Assembly: GCA_033964015.1 (NCBI GenBank)
Contig: CM066912.1
Coordinates: 19,703,073 to 19,767,072, forward strand
Direction of reading: 5' to 3'
DNA: 64,000 bases
Origin: Scolanthus callimorphus
Lineage: Eukaryota; Cnidaria; Anthozoa; Actiniaria; Edwardsiidae
A model generated the notes under the pieces. The model saw only the letters and a program-made list of their open reading frames with translations. It was not told the DNA's origin and ran no database searches. Below are positions 33,064 to 44,368 of this stretch, one piece after another (within the stretch, counting starts at the first letter, position 1; every line of letters starts with the position of its first letter). The translations under genes were made by a program, and so were the position numbers.

Positions 33064-33150
33064 TATCCACATACGCGTGATGTCATCTACGTGTGCATGA
33101 CGTCATCCACGTGTGCATGACGTCATCCACGTGCACGTGACGTTATCGCT
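33064..33150 (+). repeat. 20-bp tandem repeat in the SND1 3' UTR
   Basis: About four copies of a unit like GTGTGCATGACGTCATCCAC begin within 10 bp of the SND1 stop codon. Each unit holds the palindrome TGACGTCA or a one-base variant. It is probably transcribed, since the poly(A) signal lies downstream. Confidence 0.75.
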
Positions 33151-33188
33151 AGAAGATTACGTCAATCGTCAACAACCTAAATAGCAAA

Positions 33189-33194
33189 AATAAA
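33189..33194 (+). terminator. Polyadenylation signal AATAAA of SND1
   Basis: A canonical AATAAA lies 133 bp after the stop codon of the Tudor-SN gene and is the first such signal there. Confidence 0.65.
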
Positions 33195-33613
33195 CACCTA
33201 GAGACAACGAACTATCATTGATCTGTTTTCGTGTATTTATAGAATGTAAAATTGCTTCAAATATATAATTAAAATCATCGCCAATGCGGTTTAACAGTTC
33301 TAAATATCCGTTAGATTAGTTCATTCATGCGTGGTTCACGTGTGGCAACTAAAAAAATCTATTTTTATTATAGGTATGAATTTTAACTCAAATGTATGCG
33401 AGATATCATGTTGAGTGACGTAAAAAATAAATTGACAGACCAAGGATATAACGTACCGTATTTGTAGCAGTGCCGAAATCAACTCGTAGTTGTAATGGTC
33501 CGTATAAGAACTACTCTAGCCAACTGCAAAGCATGCTGGAATGCAATTATTTTCTATTGAAAATATAGGCGATTTCATTGGCTTAGACAAAACAAATCAG
33601 TAAAATTACCATG

Positions 33614-33890
33614 TAAAGGCCCCTTCACACGGCGCGATCTTAGCTGCGATTTGAGGTGCGATCTTTGCGGCGATCGCCGACGTCATATCGCGCGGTGTGA
33701 ACGGCAGGCGATTTAGCTCTGCGATATTTATCCGTTTGTTGGCGATCTGAAGAAATCGCACCCGCATCGCAGTGGATTTTGTGAAAGCGAAAGCAAGTGA
33801 AAGCGCCATAAGATCGCCGGCCGTTCACACCGCGCTATATGACATCGCCATGGGATCGCCACAGAAATCGCACCGTGTGAACGAGCTTTA
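33614..33890. mobile_element. TAAAGGCCCCTTCACACGG MITE
   Basis: 277 bp: TAAAGGCCCCTTCACACGGC at the left, and CACCGTGTGAACGAGCTTTA at the right. Internal GCGATCTTTGCGGCGATCGC-like words repeat in both orientations, a compositional habit shared with the elements at 23835 and 24293. Confidence 0.75.
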
Positions 33891-34469
33891 AGAAAAACGT
33901 TTCTCTGGATTTATGGATATAAGGAGATATAAGGACATGTAGTACCAGAAACAGGATATACGATTTTTAAAAACTTCGTATATGGTGAACCTAGCGTAAA
34001 ATAGTGATTCTCCTTCCTTTTCTTATCTTTAATCTGATTGGTCTGGAGACGTTGTATCGACGCATTTTCTCAAGCAAGTCGTTCACTTGTATTAGTCATA
34101 CAACTTTTTGTGGTAAAAGATAAGACATATCCTATATGGGAAATCCTCAATGCCGTAGAACAATGGAGTTTCGCTTCATTCTTGCATGGATGATGATTAC
34201 TTAATGGGACTCATCGAATATCAACTTGCGATTGATCATCATCCAAAAACTAGCGATAAATACACATTTAAAGGGACATGATCACCGAAAACATCAAAAT
34301 TATAATATCACAAATAATAGAAATAAGTCAAATTTGTAAGAATGCTTTCAACTTGACATGGTGAAAATTTGAGGTCATTTCGATGTAGGATTGCAAAGAT
34401 ATCTAGTAGAGTCTGTTAAGGGAAAAAATAGGTAAAATCGTGCACTTGTGCGTAAAGGCGCCAAATTTG

Positions 34470-35440
34470 GACCAAATGTTCCTTAATCAGTTTTCGGGAG
34501 GGGTGCCATCATTTCGACCCAAGGGGGGTAGGGGCAATTTTGTTTATTTCCTAATTTCCCAATATTTCCTTGATATTAAAGGGTTTTAGATAAACAAGAC
34601 CATGACCATTCTTCCTGCATGGTGCCCTTCACATTGGACTAGGTGGGGGTGCAACAAATGTCCGGCAAGGGGGGGAAAGGGGAATTTCGGGTCACATTTT
34701 CGTGCTACCCTCAGAGATCATGATTTCAATTACAATCACAAAATTCGACATAAATGTTCCTTAGGTAACATTTAACAGTTTTCGGAAGGGGTGCCACAAT
34801 TTCGGCCCAATGGGGGGAGGGTAGGGAGAATTTTGTCCATCTGATTTACCCTATATTTCAGTGGTATTAAAGAGTTATCAATCACAATGGGCAAAAGTGT
34901 CCCTCCCCTCCCTTCTTGGGCCAAAATTGTAGCACCCCTTTCTAAAACTGATAGATGTTGCCTAAGGAACATTCATGTCGGATTTGGTGACTGTACAATC
35001 AAATTACAATAAAAAACAGTGTAGAATGTAAATTTCACCCGTAACCCGCCTCTCCCCCTCGACAAATGTTTGTAGCACCCCCACCACAAATGTTTGTAGC
35101 ACCCCCACCTAGTCAATTGTGCAGGGGACCATTCATGAAGAATCGACATAGTGTAGTTTATCAATAACTCTCTAATGCCGCATGAAATATAGGGATAATC
35201 AGATAAACTACAAAATTGTCCCTACCCTCCCCCCTTGGCCCGAAATTGTGGCACCCCTTCCGAAAACTGTTAGATGTTGCCTAAGGAACATTCATGTCGG
35301 ATTGGTGACTGTACAATCAAATTGCAATAAAAAAGCGCATATCGCATGTAAATTTCATCCATTACTCACCCCTCCCCTTGTCAAATGTTTGTAGCACCCC
35401 ATCTAGTCAAATATGAAGGGGACCATTCATGAAGAATAAC
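34470..35440. repeat. Cluster of about four degenerate repeat units, two per orientation
   Basis: Units with GTTCCTTA, CAGTTTTCGG(A/G)AGGGGTG, GGCCCAAnGGGGGGAGGGTA and AATTTTGTCCATCTGATT run rightward at 34470-34870. The inverse words (CACCCCTTCCGAAAACTG, TAGATGTTGCCTAAGGAACA) follow at 34880-35440. Each unit is roughly 230-280 bp. It lies in the intergenic space after SND1. No ORF is evident. Confidence 0.6.
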
Positions 35441-37181
35441 CGTGGATTTGTACAAACATTTATATATACACAGTATATATACACAGTAGAACGAACTAAC
35501 CCACATGAACTTGTCTCAATCACGACTCGAATAGAACGAAAATGTCCTCTGTCCCAGCCGGGAATCGATCCTGTCCCAGCCGGGAATCGATCCTGTCCCA
35601 GCCAACCATGACGTGATAGTATGTCACTTCATGACGTCATAAACAATTGCACAATAGTTAAGCAATTTTAAGAAATCAGAATCTTCATAATTGTTGAAAT
35701 GGCAATGAAAGGGTTTAAGAGGACATCCGAAAAACATTAGCGTATACAATGGCGGAGATATTAATTTTTAGATTTTGGTAATAGGTAATAAGTCTACTAA
35801 GATTTGAGTCCTAAAATCCCAAAAATGAGCGAAATCAAAATTTCAAATCGATAGCATCTTAAAAGCAATTAACGATACTGCGAAAATGGGCCCATTTTAT
35901 TAAAACATTTTTTAACATTCTTGGAGGGGTGGGAGCAGCAGTTTTTATGCTATTTTAACAAACGGTTACATTCTAATTCACTTCGTTCAAACGAATGTAA
36001 AACATGTGCCTCTTAAATTATTGGAATAAAATACAGGAGACCAACTAAGGTTGTTTACACGCTCGAACCGTCATTTGTTATAGGGGCGTAGCCAGGGGTG
36101 CTGGGGCCCCCTTTCTCGGGAGATTTTCACATACATTTACTGTATTTGCTGAAGGAAATTTGAACATTTTCGTCCCATGTTTTCACTAATCCTAAATATA
36201 AGAATACATATTTATTCTAAGTTCCACAAATAAATATTGTAATAATTTGGTCGTAGTAAAACGTTTCGTTTGCTGTCAACCAGCAAGTCACATATAATAG
36301 CCAAAATGAACAATGAAGTCTAACATCCATAATAGGAAATCATTACAATAGATAGAAATGCTACAAAACAAAATTCCTTATCCAGGTTATTACCATAACC
36401 TGAAAGCGACTATGGGCATATCTTTACTAACTACACAAAGCAGCGATGAGGATTCATATATTGCATTATAAAATAACTCAGATAGTACGCGCGCTCTGAT
36501 TGGCTTAGAGCCATGTTTGCATTTCCCTGTGCAAACATGGTTGTGACGTAACACTTGAGTGATTGGCGAGCCGGTGATTTCAAAACTTAGAAACAAGTAA
36601 CATGTTTTAGGCAAAAACATTTATTGAGAAGTTAACATTACTTGGGAAGACACTTGACAAAGCACATTGAATTCACATAAAGCATGAGACTCGTAAAATA
36701 ACATTGTTTTTGCTTCTTTACCTGAGTTCGGCACACGTCAGTTCGACAGTCACAAAGTCTAGTTCGGCAGTCTCGTTTTGTAAATCTTAACTAATTCTGC
36801 CTCTGGATCCTCGAGTATTAAATGTTTGACAAACCCAGAAGGTGGAAACAGCTGGATTCCTTTCTTCTTTGCCATGTTTGCCGTAAATAAAGCGTTCAAA
36901 TTCGCTCTTCGCTGCTAAAGCATCAACATTACACATGCCATAGTTCCTCTGCCAAATATGCAAGTTCTTGCTCGGGAGAGATTTTGTTTCGGCTTCATAG
37001 ACGAACTTGCAGTCCGATCAGAGAGATCAGAGATTGACAAATCATGCGATAGAAGGAGCGCTCTGATTGGCTGTCGATGCGGCCTTTTCATCTGTATGGA
37101 GAATTTAGAGTCTCATCCACTTCAAAAACTTACTATCTATATTCCACGCGCATTTTATTTTCGTAGATAATTATTTTATAA
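35441..37181. other. Intergenic stretch with a small B-box-like tandem
   Basis: At 35545-35603 the word GTCCCAGCCGGGAATCGATC occurs about twice in tandem; its inverse resembles a tRNA B box (GGATCGATTCCCGGC), so it may be a SINE remnant. The rest is AT-rich with no gene seen. Confidence 0.4.
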
Positions 37182-37342
37182 AACAAATAAAACACAGTTC
37201 CCGTGACTGCACATGCTTATGCAAACCTCGATGTGGTTTGGAGAATTCTCGAGCAGGATCCACTGATCTGCTCTCGAATTCTCCCAACCATATCTCGGTT
37301 TGCATAAGCCTGTGCAGTCACGGAAACTGTGTTTTATTTGTT
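37182..37342. mobile_element. Foldback MITE AACAAATAAAACACAGTT
   Basis: 161 bp, almost entirely two arms: AACAAATAAAACACAGTTCC at the left and its inverse ending TGTGTTTTATTTGTT at the right, meeting at GGATCCACTGATCTGCTCTCG. A piece of the same family (TGTGGTTGGGAGAATTCGAG then AGCAGATCAGTGG) lies at 49750-49783. Confidence 0.82.
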
Positions 37343-37929
37343 AAGTGTTTACTCTAAATGATTTCTAGCACATATGAGACGGGCTCTTTGATCTCATTTA
37401 TTTCGTATTTTCTGATGGGTTGTTCTGGTAGAGTAGCCACTTGCCCAGTCTCTTCTTGTGGAACGTGTGTAGATAGATGGCTAGACTTCGGACTGAAAAA
37501 TATAACTCAAAAAGAACTGACTTTAGCTTACACCACCAACTGAAAAAGCCTCTAAATGCTCATCGTGCGAGCTAGTCGAGCTCAAACCGATGCATGGAGT
37601 TCCTCAAACAAGACAGCTTGCATCAGTGTCTGCCAAGTTTACAGGTTTGTGGAAGCCTCAGAAAACACACTTGCCTCTAAAGGATCTTAAAATGCAACAA
37701 AAATGGACACAAGTTAGCATAATAACTAGGAGAAAATTACATATTTTATAACTTCCAAAACCCCTGTATAAAGACCCTTCTGCGTATTATAATCACAGTA
37801 TATCAAGACCATACCATTAACGCAAGAAATAGTTAGATTGTTTATTGAAAATTCATAAGCTGCATCCACGATACTCCATTGCTCTACGGCATTGTTGTCC
37901 ACGTAGTAAATGTGGGTGAATTTGACCAA

Positions 37930-38170
37930 TAGAGCGGTTTTCACATGACTGTCGTGAAAACAATTGCAATTGAACAGAATCGAGAGAAATCACGACTTAC
38001 TCCTAAATGGCTTTTTTCTCAGCCAATTGCAAGCCGAACCAATTACTAAGTAATTACACAATTGTATTTACTACAGAATTTGATTGGCTGAGAAAAACGA
38101 GTAGCCAATGAGAACGCAAAGCAATCGCAATTACATAACAAGTTTTGACAGTCATGTGAAATCCGCTCTA
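37930..38170. mobile_element. TAGAGCGGTTTTCACATGAC MITE, complete
   Basis: 241 bp with 24-bp inverted ends (TAGAGCGGTTTTCACATGAC and GTCATGTGAAATCCGCTCTA). The middle carries GCCATTCTCAGCCAATTGC-like and GATTGGCTGAGAAAAACGAG inverse words. A truncated relative is at 15947. Confidence 0.8.
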
Positions 38171-38380
38171 AAACTCCATGAAACCAAATGTAAACTCCAG
38201 TGTTTTTACTTCACAAATTCCAAGATGGCGTGTGTACAGAACTCGTGTCAAATTACAAGCACGTGTTAGGTCCCAGGCCCCTACTGGCCCAGTACCACAG
38301 CCAGACCAAACAAACAAAGCATATCTAAGTGTTTATATCGTTCTCTAGTCGCGACATACTCCCGCCAGTGTTCGAGCAAC

Positions 38381-39470
38381 TTATTCTTGAGAACACACCA
38401 ATAGAGCGACTTTAGTAACTGGCTTCCGGTAAACGCCAGCCTTGGTCTTCACTTCGCAAACTCGTACAGTGTTGTCCTTGTCAGGGAAGACTTTGGTAAT
38501 GCGGCCAAGCGGCCAATCTCCTCGTGTTGTCTTGTCTTCGTCCGCCATCAAGACAAGATCGCCTTCCTGTATATCCCGCACATTCTTGTTCAACTTTTTG
38601 CGCTCAATCAGGGTAGGCACGTACTCCTTTTGCCATCTTCTCCACACATGATTCATGATCACTTGTGTCAGCCTCCAGCGCTTTCGACTTGAGATTTCCT
38701 TTCTGCAAATGTTCCAAGGGGAAATATGGGGTTCGTTCTTGACAACAGAAAATGGTTTGGTGTAAGCGCGTCCAAATCATCTACATCTGAATTTGCATCC
38801 GTAATAGGTCTGCTATTAAGCAACGCTTCAGTCTCCACCATAGCTGTCTCATCCGTAACTACTTGACCATGTAACAAAGTCTTGAGAGTCTACTTAGTCG
38901 ACTGTACCAAACGCCCCCAAACACCTCCACAGTGGGGGGCTGCTGGTGGATTCCAATGCCACTGAGCTCCATTCTGAGACAGATAATCCGCAATCTGCTC
39001 TTGATTCCACTCGTTCAAACATTCTCTGAGCTCACGCTCCGCACCTACGAAAGTTGATCCATTGTCCGAAAAAATGTCTTGTGGTGCCCCTCGTCTCCCA
39101 ATAAATCTCCGAATCAGTCTCCAGTGATTTGGCGACCTCTAAATGCACCGCTCGGGTCACCCAGCAAGTAAAAATACATCCATGACGTTTCTCCTGCTTG
39201 CGCAAATGTCTAACAGTAATAAATAGTCCACTCCAACTCGTAAAAACGGGGCGGCTATCTCCAACCCGCGCTCTCGGCAAACTGGCCATCAGTGGGGGAC
39301 TCGGTTTAGTGTTTAGCCTTGCGTTTCTTGCAATAGTTACACTCATTAAAATCCATCTAACAGTCGACCTGTAGTATGGAATCCAATAGTACCATGATCG
39401 TAACTTACTGAGAACATGTCCAGTAGCTTCGTGCAAAACATTTCGATGACAGTCCCGCACAATTCATAAA
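38381..39470 (-). pseudogene. BEL/Pao retrotransposon pol, degraded integrase and C-terminal domain
   Basis: Three minus-strand reading frames in succession match the 3' end of BEL/Pao pol. 39032-39460 holds the integrase zinc/N-terminal part (HEATGHVLSKLRSWYYWIP, PPLMASLPRAR, GCIFTCWVTRAVHLEVAKSL, then a degraded GQWINF). 38668-38877 holds the integrase end (ETEALLNSRPIT, LDALTPNHFLLSR). 38381-38662 holds the DUF5641-like tail (WQKEYVPTLIERKKLN, GDLVLMADEDKTTRGDWPLGRI). Frame changes and a stop separate them, so it is dead. No LTRs were recognised. Confidence 0.85.
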
Positions 39471-39605
39471 CTTATCCGATGATACCGAGGAAGAATAATT
39501 GGTTGTCTCGTGTTATAGCGGAACTCCTGTGGAGCAGCATAGGCTAATGCACGAGATAAAAAAAATTAATTCAAAAAACACAAAACTAACCAATCGAGCT
39601 GGGTA

Positions 39606-40242
39606 TCGGTAAAACGCGGATCCGGACGAGAAAATGAGGACTCACAAAATGAGGACTCGGACTGAGAAAATGAGGACTCGCAAAATGCGGACTGAGAAAA
39701 TGTGTGCTAAGAAAATGCGGACTCGAAAAAAAAAACAAAATTCATTGAGAAAAAATACAAATTCAACATATTTTGTGTACGAGATGCTAATTTCAATTCG
39801 TTCCAGAATCACCTAACTTGTTGATGGTGGTTCTATTTATCATATTGGGTAGTCAAAGCGTTGAAACTTCACGAATTTCTTTCGCCGTCTTGTTTACCAG
39901 TAAGCCTTTGTTTTTCGCAGCACTTGACTTTTCTACTTTTGTTACACTGTGAGAATAACTTCATAGAGCGTAGCGCCAGCCCAGCAGCAAAACCGTCTGA
40001 ATGTTTCTGGCTCCCAAGAATGGTCATTTCACTATTTAGTTAATCGTTGGACATTTTCTGATGTTTTACGAAGTTAAAAATTTCAAATTTCATACAAAAC
40101 ATAATGAAGTGATAACTCTGTAGTGTTCCGTCATGAGCGAACAACGAATGCTTAACAAGAAGAAGGCAAAAGAAATCGGCAGCAGTTTTGATCTATTAGC
40201 ATGGGGTTTTTTTCGTCTGGATCCTCGTTTTACCGATACTCT
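39606..40242. mobile_element. GTATCGGTAAAACGCGGATCC-ended DNA element
   Basis: About 637 bp between inverted ends: GGTATCGGTAAAACGCGGAT then CCGGACG at the left, and GTCTGGATCCTCGTTTTACC then GATACTC at the right. Just inside the left end, 39626-39730 is a degenerate tandem of GAGAAAATGAGGACTCGC-like units. No transposase is visible. Confidence 0.65.
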
Positions 40243-41548
40243 ATACGGCCAAAAATGTGCCTTTAGGGACCGGTCATTAGGGACCGGTCATTATTTATGT
40301 CGGAGAAGGGGGTGGAGGAGAAAATACCTGTGATCCAAAAAAATTTCAAGAACCCCACCTGATAGCATTGATTGTTTTCGGGAGCCCCCCTCTGATAGAC
40401 TGAAACATTTCAGGACCCCCCTTCCCCTCCATCCATGTCAGTCAAAATGATTCAAACAGGTCCTTTGGTGAAGGGAGTCCAAATCCCATTTCTCAGTGTA
40501 AAAGTTTCGCAAGATCCAAGTCCTGAAGTTTTTTTTTTCGCAGAAATCCCAGTCAAAGTTTTCAAAATCCCAGCGTTAAAAAGGGACTTTTAGACATGTG
40601 TACAGAGTGTTTGTATTGCAGTCGTAGGGCAAAATTTTAAAAGCAGATCACAAATTTTTAAAACCACACAGACATTGATATTTGATTGTTGGTTCAGTTA
40701 AAGGCAAATTGACCTTTCTTAACATTTTTCCCATTTCTAGTTTTATTGGCCAAATCCTAGTCCCAGTGACTCCAATCCCATTTTCCAAGCCTAACATAAG
40801 GTGTCTCACAATAGCTAGCTACAGCAAAGCACAAGACATAGACAAATATGGATGAAACTGAAAGGGGAAAAACATTACAGGTAAGAAATGAGAAAGAACA
40901 AGTCTAAGAAATGAGTTCCGAGATCGAAGTCTTATCGAATCCGAGGACGACTTCGATATTGTATGTATAAAAAAAAAAAAAATTCCTCACAAATCACGTG
41001 ACCTACTAAGTGGCCTGGTGGTATGATTCCGGGGATCGAATCCCGAGATGGCAATGCTTTTTTTTTGCATTTTCCTCACCGCATCGCTTTAACCGGTGAC
41101 GCCATTTAAACAAGTCTAATCTTTTTTCTCATTATCAGCCCATTCCTGGGAATGCTGGGAGCAGCAAGGTTGTGACAGCCGGTCCTGTCCTAGGTACCGA
41201 AGAACATCAGCAAATAGCTTCCCGTACGCTCTGCGTACCTATGTTTTAATAAAATCGCCGTAAACATGTGCCACTCATGAAATTTGGTTGGCAACACAAT
41301 CTAATGACTAGGCAAATAATTGTCTCAGATTCCGAGATTCTATTAACCAATCAAATTCCTCGTTCTTGGAGTTTGCTAAGCTGACATGACCGTAGTGAAA
41401 CCAATCGCAAAGTACATCAATTCTGAATTAAACCTATAGGAGTAAATAGACCTTGTACCTAATGGCCGCCGCAAATCCGCCGAAAATCTTAAATACTGGC
41501 ACTAGAAAGAGTATCCTCACATAAGTAATACCTTAAATTTTCGTTAAT

Positions 41549-41770
41549 AATAATAATAATAATAAAGTCTTTATTCACAAGATAAAAGTACATATCAAGT
41601 GTAAATATATATAAAAGATGCGCGAGATAAAAATTACAATAATTATACAAAAGTTTTATGTAAGAAATCGAATAATGTTGAAAATTCTGCTAAATGCGAT
41701 GTCGGCTGAGAAAGCAGGGTCTGAAAATTGAAAATTTTATAGAGAGATTTGCATGACTGGGGGTATCCAT
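41549..41770 (-). repeat. (TTA)n tract and probable non-LTR 3' tail
   Basis: A (TAA)n run at about 41549-41568 is followed by AAAGTCTTTATTCACAAGAT. On the minus strand this is an AT-rich tail ending in TTATTATTATTA, as many non-LTR elements end. A similar TTCTTTATTATTATTTC lies at 63448. No RT coding part is visible. Confidence 0.4.
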
Positions 41771-42244
41771 ACAAACGTCTGTAAATTTTCAAATTTTCAA
41801 TGTTTCGTTTTCTCGGAAGATATTGGATATAATGCAGCGAAATTTTGTAGTTTTACTAAAGTGATGATGTGTGTTCTAGTGTTCTAGAAATTTCGGCGAC
41901 CATTTTGGAAAAAGGTCTATTAGTCCGTGGGCCAGGAGTCGAGCGAATCCCTCGTGTTCTGTGATGCAGGTTATACTGCAATTGATCATCTTCTCTACGA
42001 TTTGTTCCACCTCCCTGCAACATCTGCATTCAGCCTCCTTCACTATGTGATCCAGCGAACAAATGGAACAACTACACCTAATTTAAAAAAAAAGTTAGTA
42101 GTAGATCAAATGAAACCGGATGTTTTGCAACAGTTATTGGCTTTAGTACAATTTGGGTGTATATATCAATAGGAAGGATGTTGGCTTCTTTTTTTTAATA
42201 TTTTTTATTTTAAATTTAAAGCCCCCAGATATTAAAAAAAAATG

Positions 42245-43140
42245 CATTCAAATTTGGTCGTTCTGGCACATCCCATTGGCTGACGCGCTCTCACGCCTTA
42301 ATCCATGTCCAGCAGACACAATCCCCGGTCGTGATGTGTCAATCCATGAGTTGCATCTAAACCTGAATGCGAGTCCCATAAGAATCCGACAGATCCAGGT
42401 GCAGCAGGTGGAAACCGCGAAAGATCCTATACTCACATCTCTGCGTTCCATCATCAGTCACGGTTGGCCTGACAAGAGATCAGATTGTCCACAACATCTT
42501 CATGGTTACTGGAACTGCCGAGATGAGCTAACCGTCTCGGGTGGCTTGATCCTTAAAGGAAACCGCATCATCATCCCTAAGACGCTGCAAACTGAAGTCC
42601 TAAAGCAGATCCACTACGCACACCAAGGTTTTGATCTTCTCTTCTGGACCAATGGATCTTTGCTGTTAGCAGAATTCTATAGTAAGTTTCCATTGGTTCG
42701 TAACCTTCATGACGTCAAGTCCAAGACAGTCATCAAACACATGAAGTGTATCTTTGAGGAATACGAATTCCTTACAAACTAGTCACTGGACATGATACAC
42801 AATTCACATCTTCAATCTATCTTCCCGGATTTCAGCCATTATTACAAACGTCCAGACTGTGGAGAATATGCGGCAGAAATGCAAACAGTGGGATCTGATC
42901 CACGCCTAGCCATGCTTTGACCTCGCGCGACACCCATTGACCATAACTTGCCTTCCCCTGCAGAGTTGTTAAACTCTAGAGTGTACGAATCTAACTTACC
43001 GGGAATATCAAAGTCTGCAATATGTCCAAACGTCGACTATGATGCTACCACGAAACTCCAACAGAGGCAAGACATGCAGCAGCTATACTATGACAAATCT
43101 CCCAAGGAGCTCCCAACACTCCGACAAGGAAGTAATGTGT
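42245..43140 (+). pseudogene. Gypsy/Ty3-like retrotransposon pol remnant
   Basis: 42270-42640 reads IPLADALSRLNP, the usual end of the Gypsy RNase H region, then ILTSLRSIISHGWPDKRSDC and GLILKGNRIIIPKTL...QIHYAHQGF, the integrase zinc-finger lead-in. The integrase core is missing or scrambled. 42948-43130 keeps the later part (SPAELLNSRVYESNLP, then a KLQQRQDMQQLYYDKS segment). Stops and an internal deletion make it non-functional. Confidence 0.8.
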
Positions 43141-43165
43141 GTTCAACCCATTGCACAAGAAATGG

Positions 43166-43375
43166 GAACCAGGTGTAGTGAGAACCAGGTGTAGTGAGAA
43201 CCAGGTGTAGTTAGAACCAGGTGTAGTGAGAACCAGGTGTAGTGAGAACCAGGTGTAGTGAGAACCAGGTGTAGTGAGAACCAGGTGTAGTGAGAACCAG
43301 GTGTAGTGAGAACCAGGTGTAGTGAGAACCAGGTGTAGTGAGAACCAGGTGTAGTGAGAACCAGGTGTAGTGAGA
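43166..43375 (+). repeat. 16-bp minisatellite, about 13 copies
   Basis: Tandem units GAACCAGGTGTAGTGA, nearly identical (one copy has TAGTTA). It abuts the end of the Gypsy remnant. Open frames across it are artefacts of the repeat. Confidence 0.92.
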
Positions 43376-43543
43376 GATACTGCACCAGCCCCAAGTCATA
43401 CAATGTTGACATGTCAAGTGGTAGCACACTTACACGGAATCGTAAGCATATCCGGCCTACAGCGGAACCTTGTCTGAATCATACGGTTGCACCTGGCATC
43501 TCTGTTGATAGTGATCCAACACCACCAACACCCAGTGAGAACA

Positions 43544-43620
43544 AGAGCGTCCCAGCCACAGAGCGTACCACTGAGATGACGCACGAGCGTCCCAGCCACA
43601 GAGCGTACCACTGAGATGAC
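43544..43620 (+). repeat. Two-copy direct repeat next to the minisatellite
   Basis: GAGCGTCCCAGCCACAGAGC followed by GTACCACTGAGATGAC occurs twice in succession, about 41 bp apart. Confidence 0.8.
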
Positions 43621-44289
43621 ACACGACGCAGAACCCCCTCCTCTGCGACGCTACACCAGGAACATTTAACCTCTAGATAGACTGAACTTATAAGAACTGA
43701 AACAGGAATCTCAGGGCAGTACATTTAGTTCCATTAATTTGTTATTGTTGTTAAAGAGCATTGCTTAGCTAATTGGATCATTTATTGACAAACCATGCCA
43801 AACAACCATGACCCTCCTTTCTTGTACCCTAAAATACAAAGCCCCCCTTCTTTGCTAATTTAAAATTGCCCTGACCCCCCACTTTTTCTCTCTCTCCCCA
43901 CCCCTCCCCCCACTCGAGACAAAAAATAACTGGTCCCTAATAAGTTGACTGATAAATCATTGATCGCTCCTGGAGCATGCGCGTATCGTGACAGGCTCCC
44001 GTTAGTCCAGGAAAACTCCATATGTGCGCACGCGAGAGCCTGGTAAATACCTATTTCGATAGCCACAGGAAGCCATGTGGTCGGGGATGATCGTCGTATC
44101 TTTTAGGGGTTAAAATCACGGATTGGTCTCTTTTACGGGTGATCTTGATCTTCGATAAAATTTTAGAAGATTTTAGGGCTCATTTTTTAGGGTAACACAT
44201 TATTTGAGCCACGCCATGTTTGGTATCTTTTAGGGATGAAACTGAATATCATTTCCGACGATCATTCCCGACCAAAAAATATTGGAGTC

Positions 44290-44305
44290 CCCCCCCCCCC
44301 CCCCC
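44290..44305 (+). repeat. Poly-C tract upstream of the glycosyltransferase start
   Basis: A run of about 17 C residues precedes the first ATG of the glycosyltransferase frame by some 60 bp. It makes the apparent upstream extension of that frame unreliable. Confidence 0.85.
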
Positions 44306-44368
44306 GCGAGAAGCGCTTTTGCTGTGTCACCCTGTCGTTCGCCACGCATTAAACTCCAAGGGAATGAA

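Larger units (their letters stand above)
40263..43940. mobile_element. Possible transposon with TAGGGACCGGTCATTATT ends
   Basis: The left end TTAGGGACCGGTCATTATTT (with an extra tandem copy of GGGACCGGTCATTA) is followed by G-rich sequence. The right end is C-rich sequence then AAAAATAACTGGTCCCTAA. A third end of this type, inverse orientation, is at 49700-49736 (ATGACCGGTCCCTTA). The 3.7-kb interior includes the Gypsy remnant and a minisatellite. The ends may instead belong to two separate insertions. Confidence 0.4.

Noticed and set aside
41927..42172. 81-codon frame (ending in VDQMKPDVLQQLLALVQFG)
   Set aside because: It lies in repeat-derived sequence, has no ATG support or family match, and no splice partner was seen.
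43143..43429. Minus-strand frame of repeated HYTWFSLHLVLTTPGS
   Set aside because: It is the translation of the 16-bp minisatellite.
44282..44368. N-terminal extension of the glycosyltransferase (ESPPPPPARSAF...)
   Set aside because: It has no ATG (the frame opens at TTG) and runs through a poly-C tract; the first ATG at 44369 gives a normal type II membrane topology.
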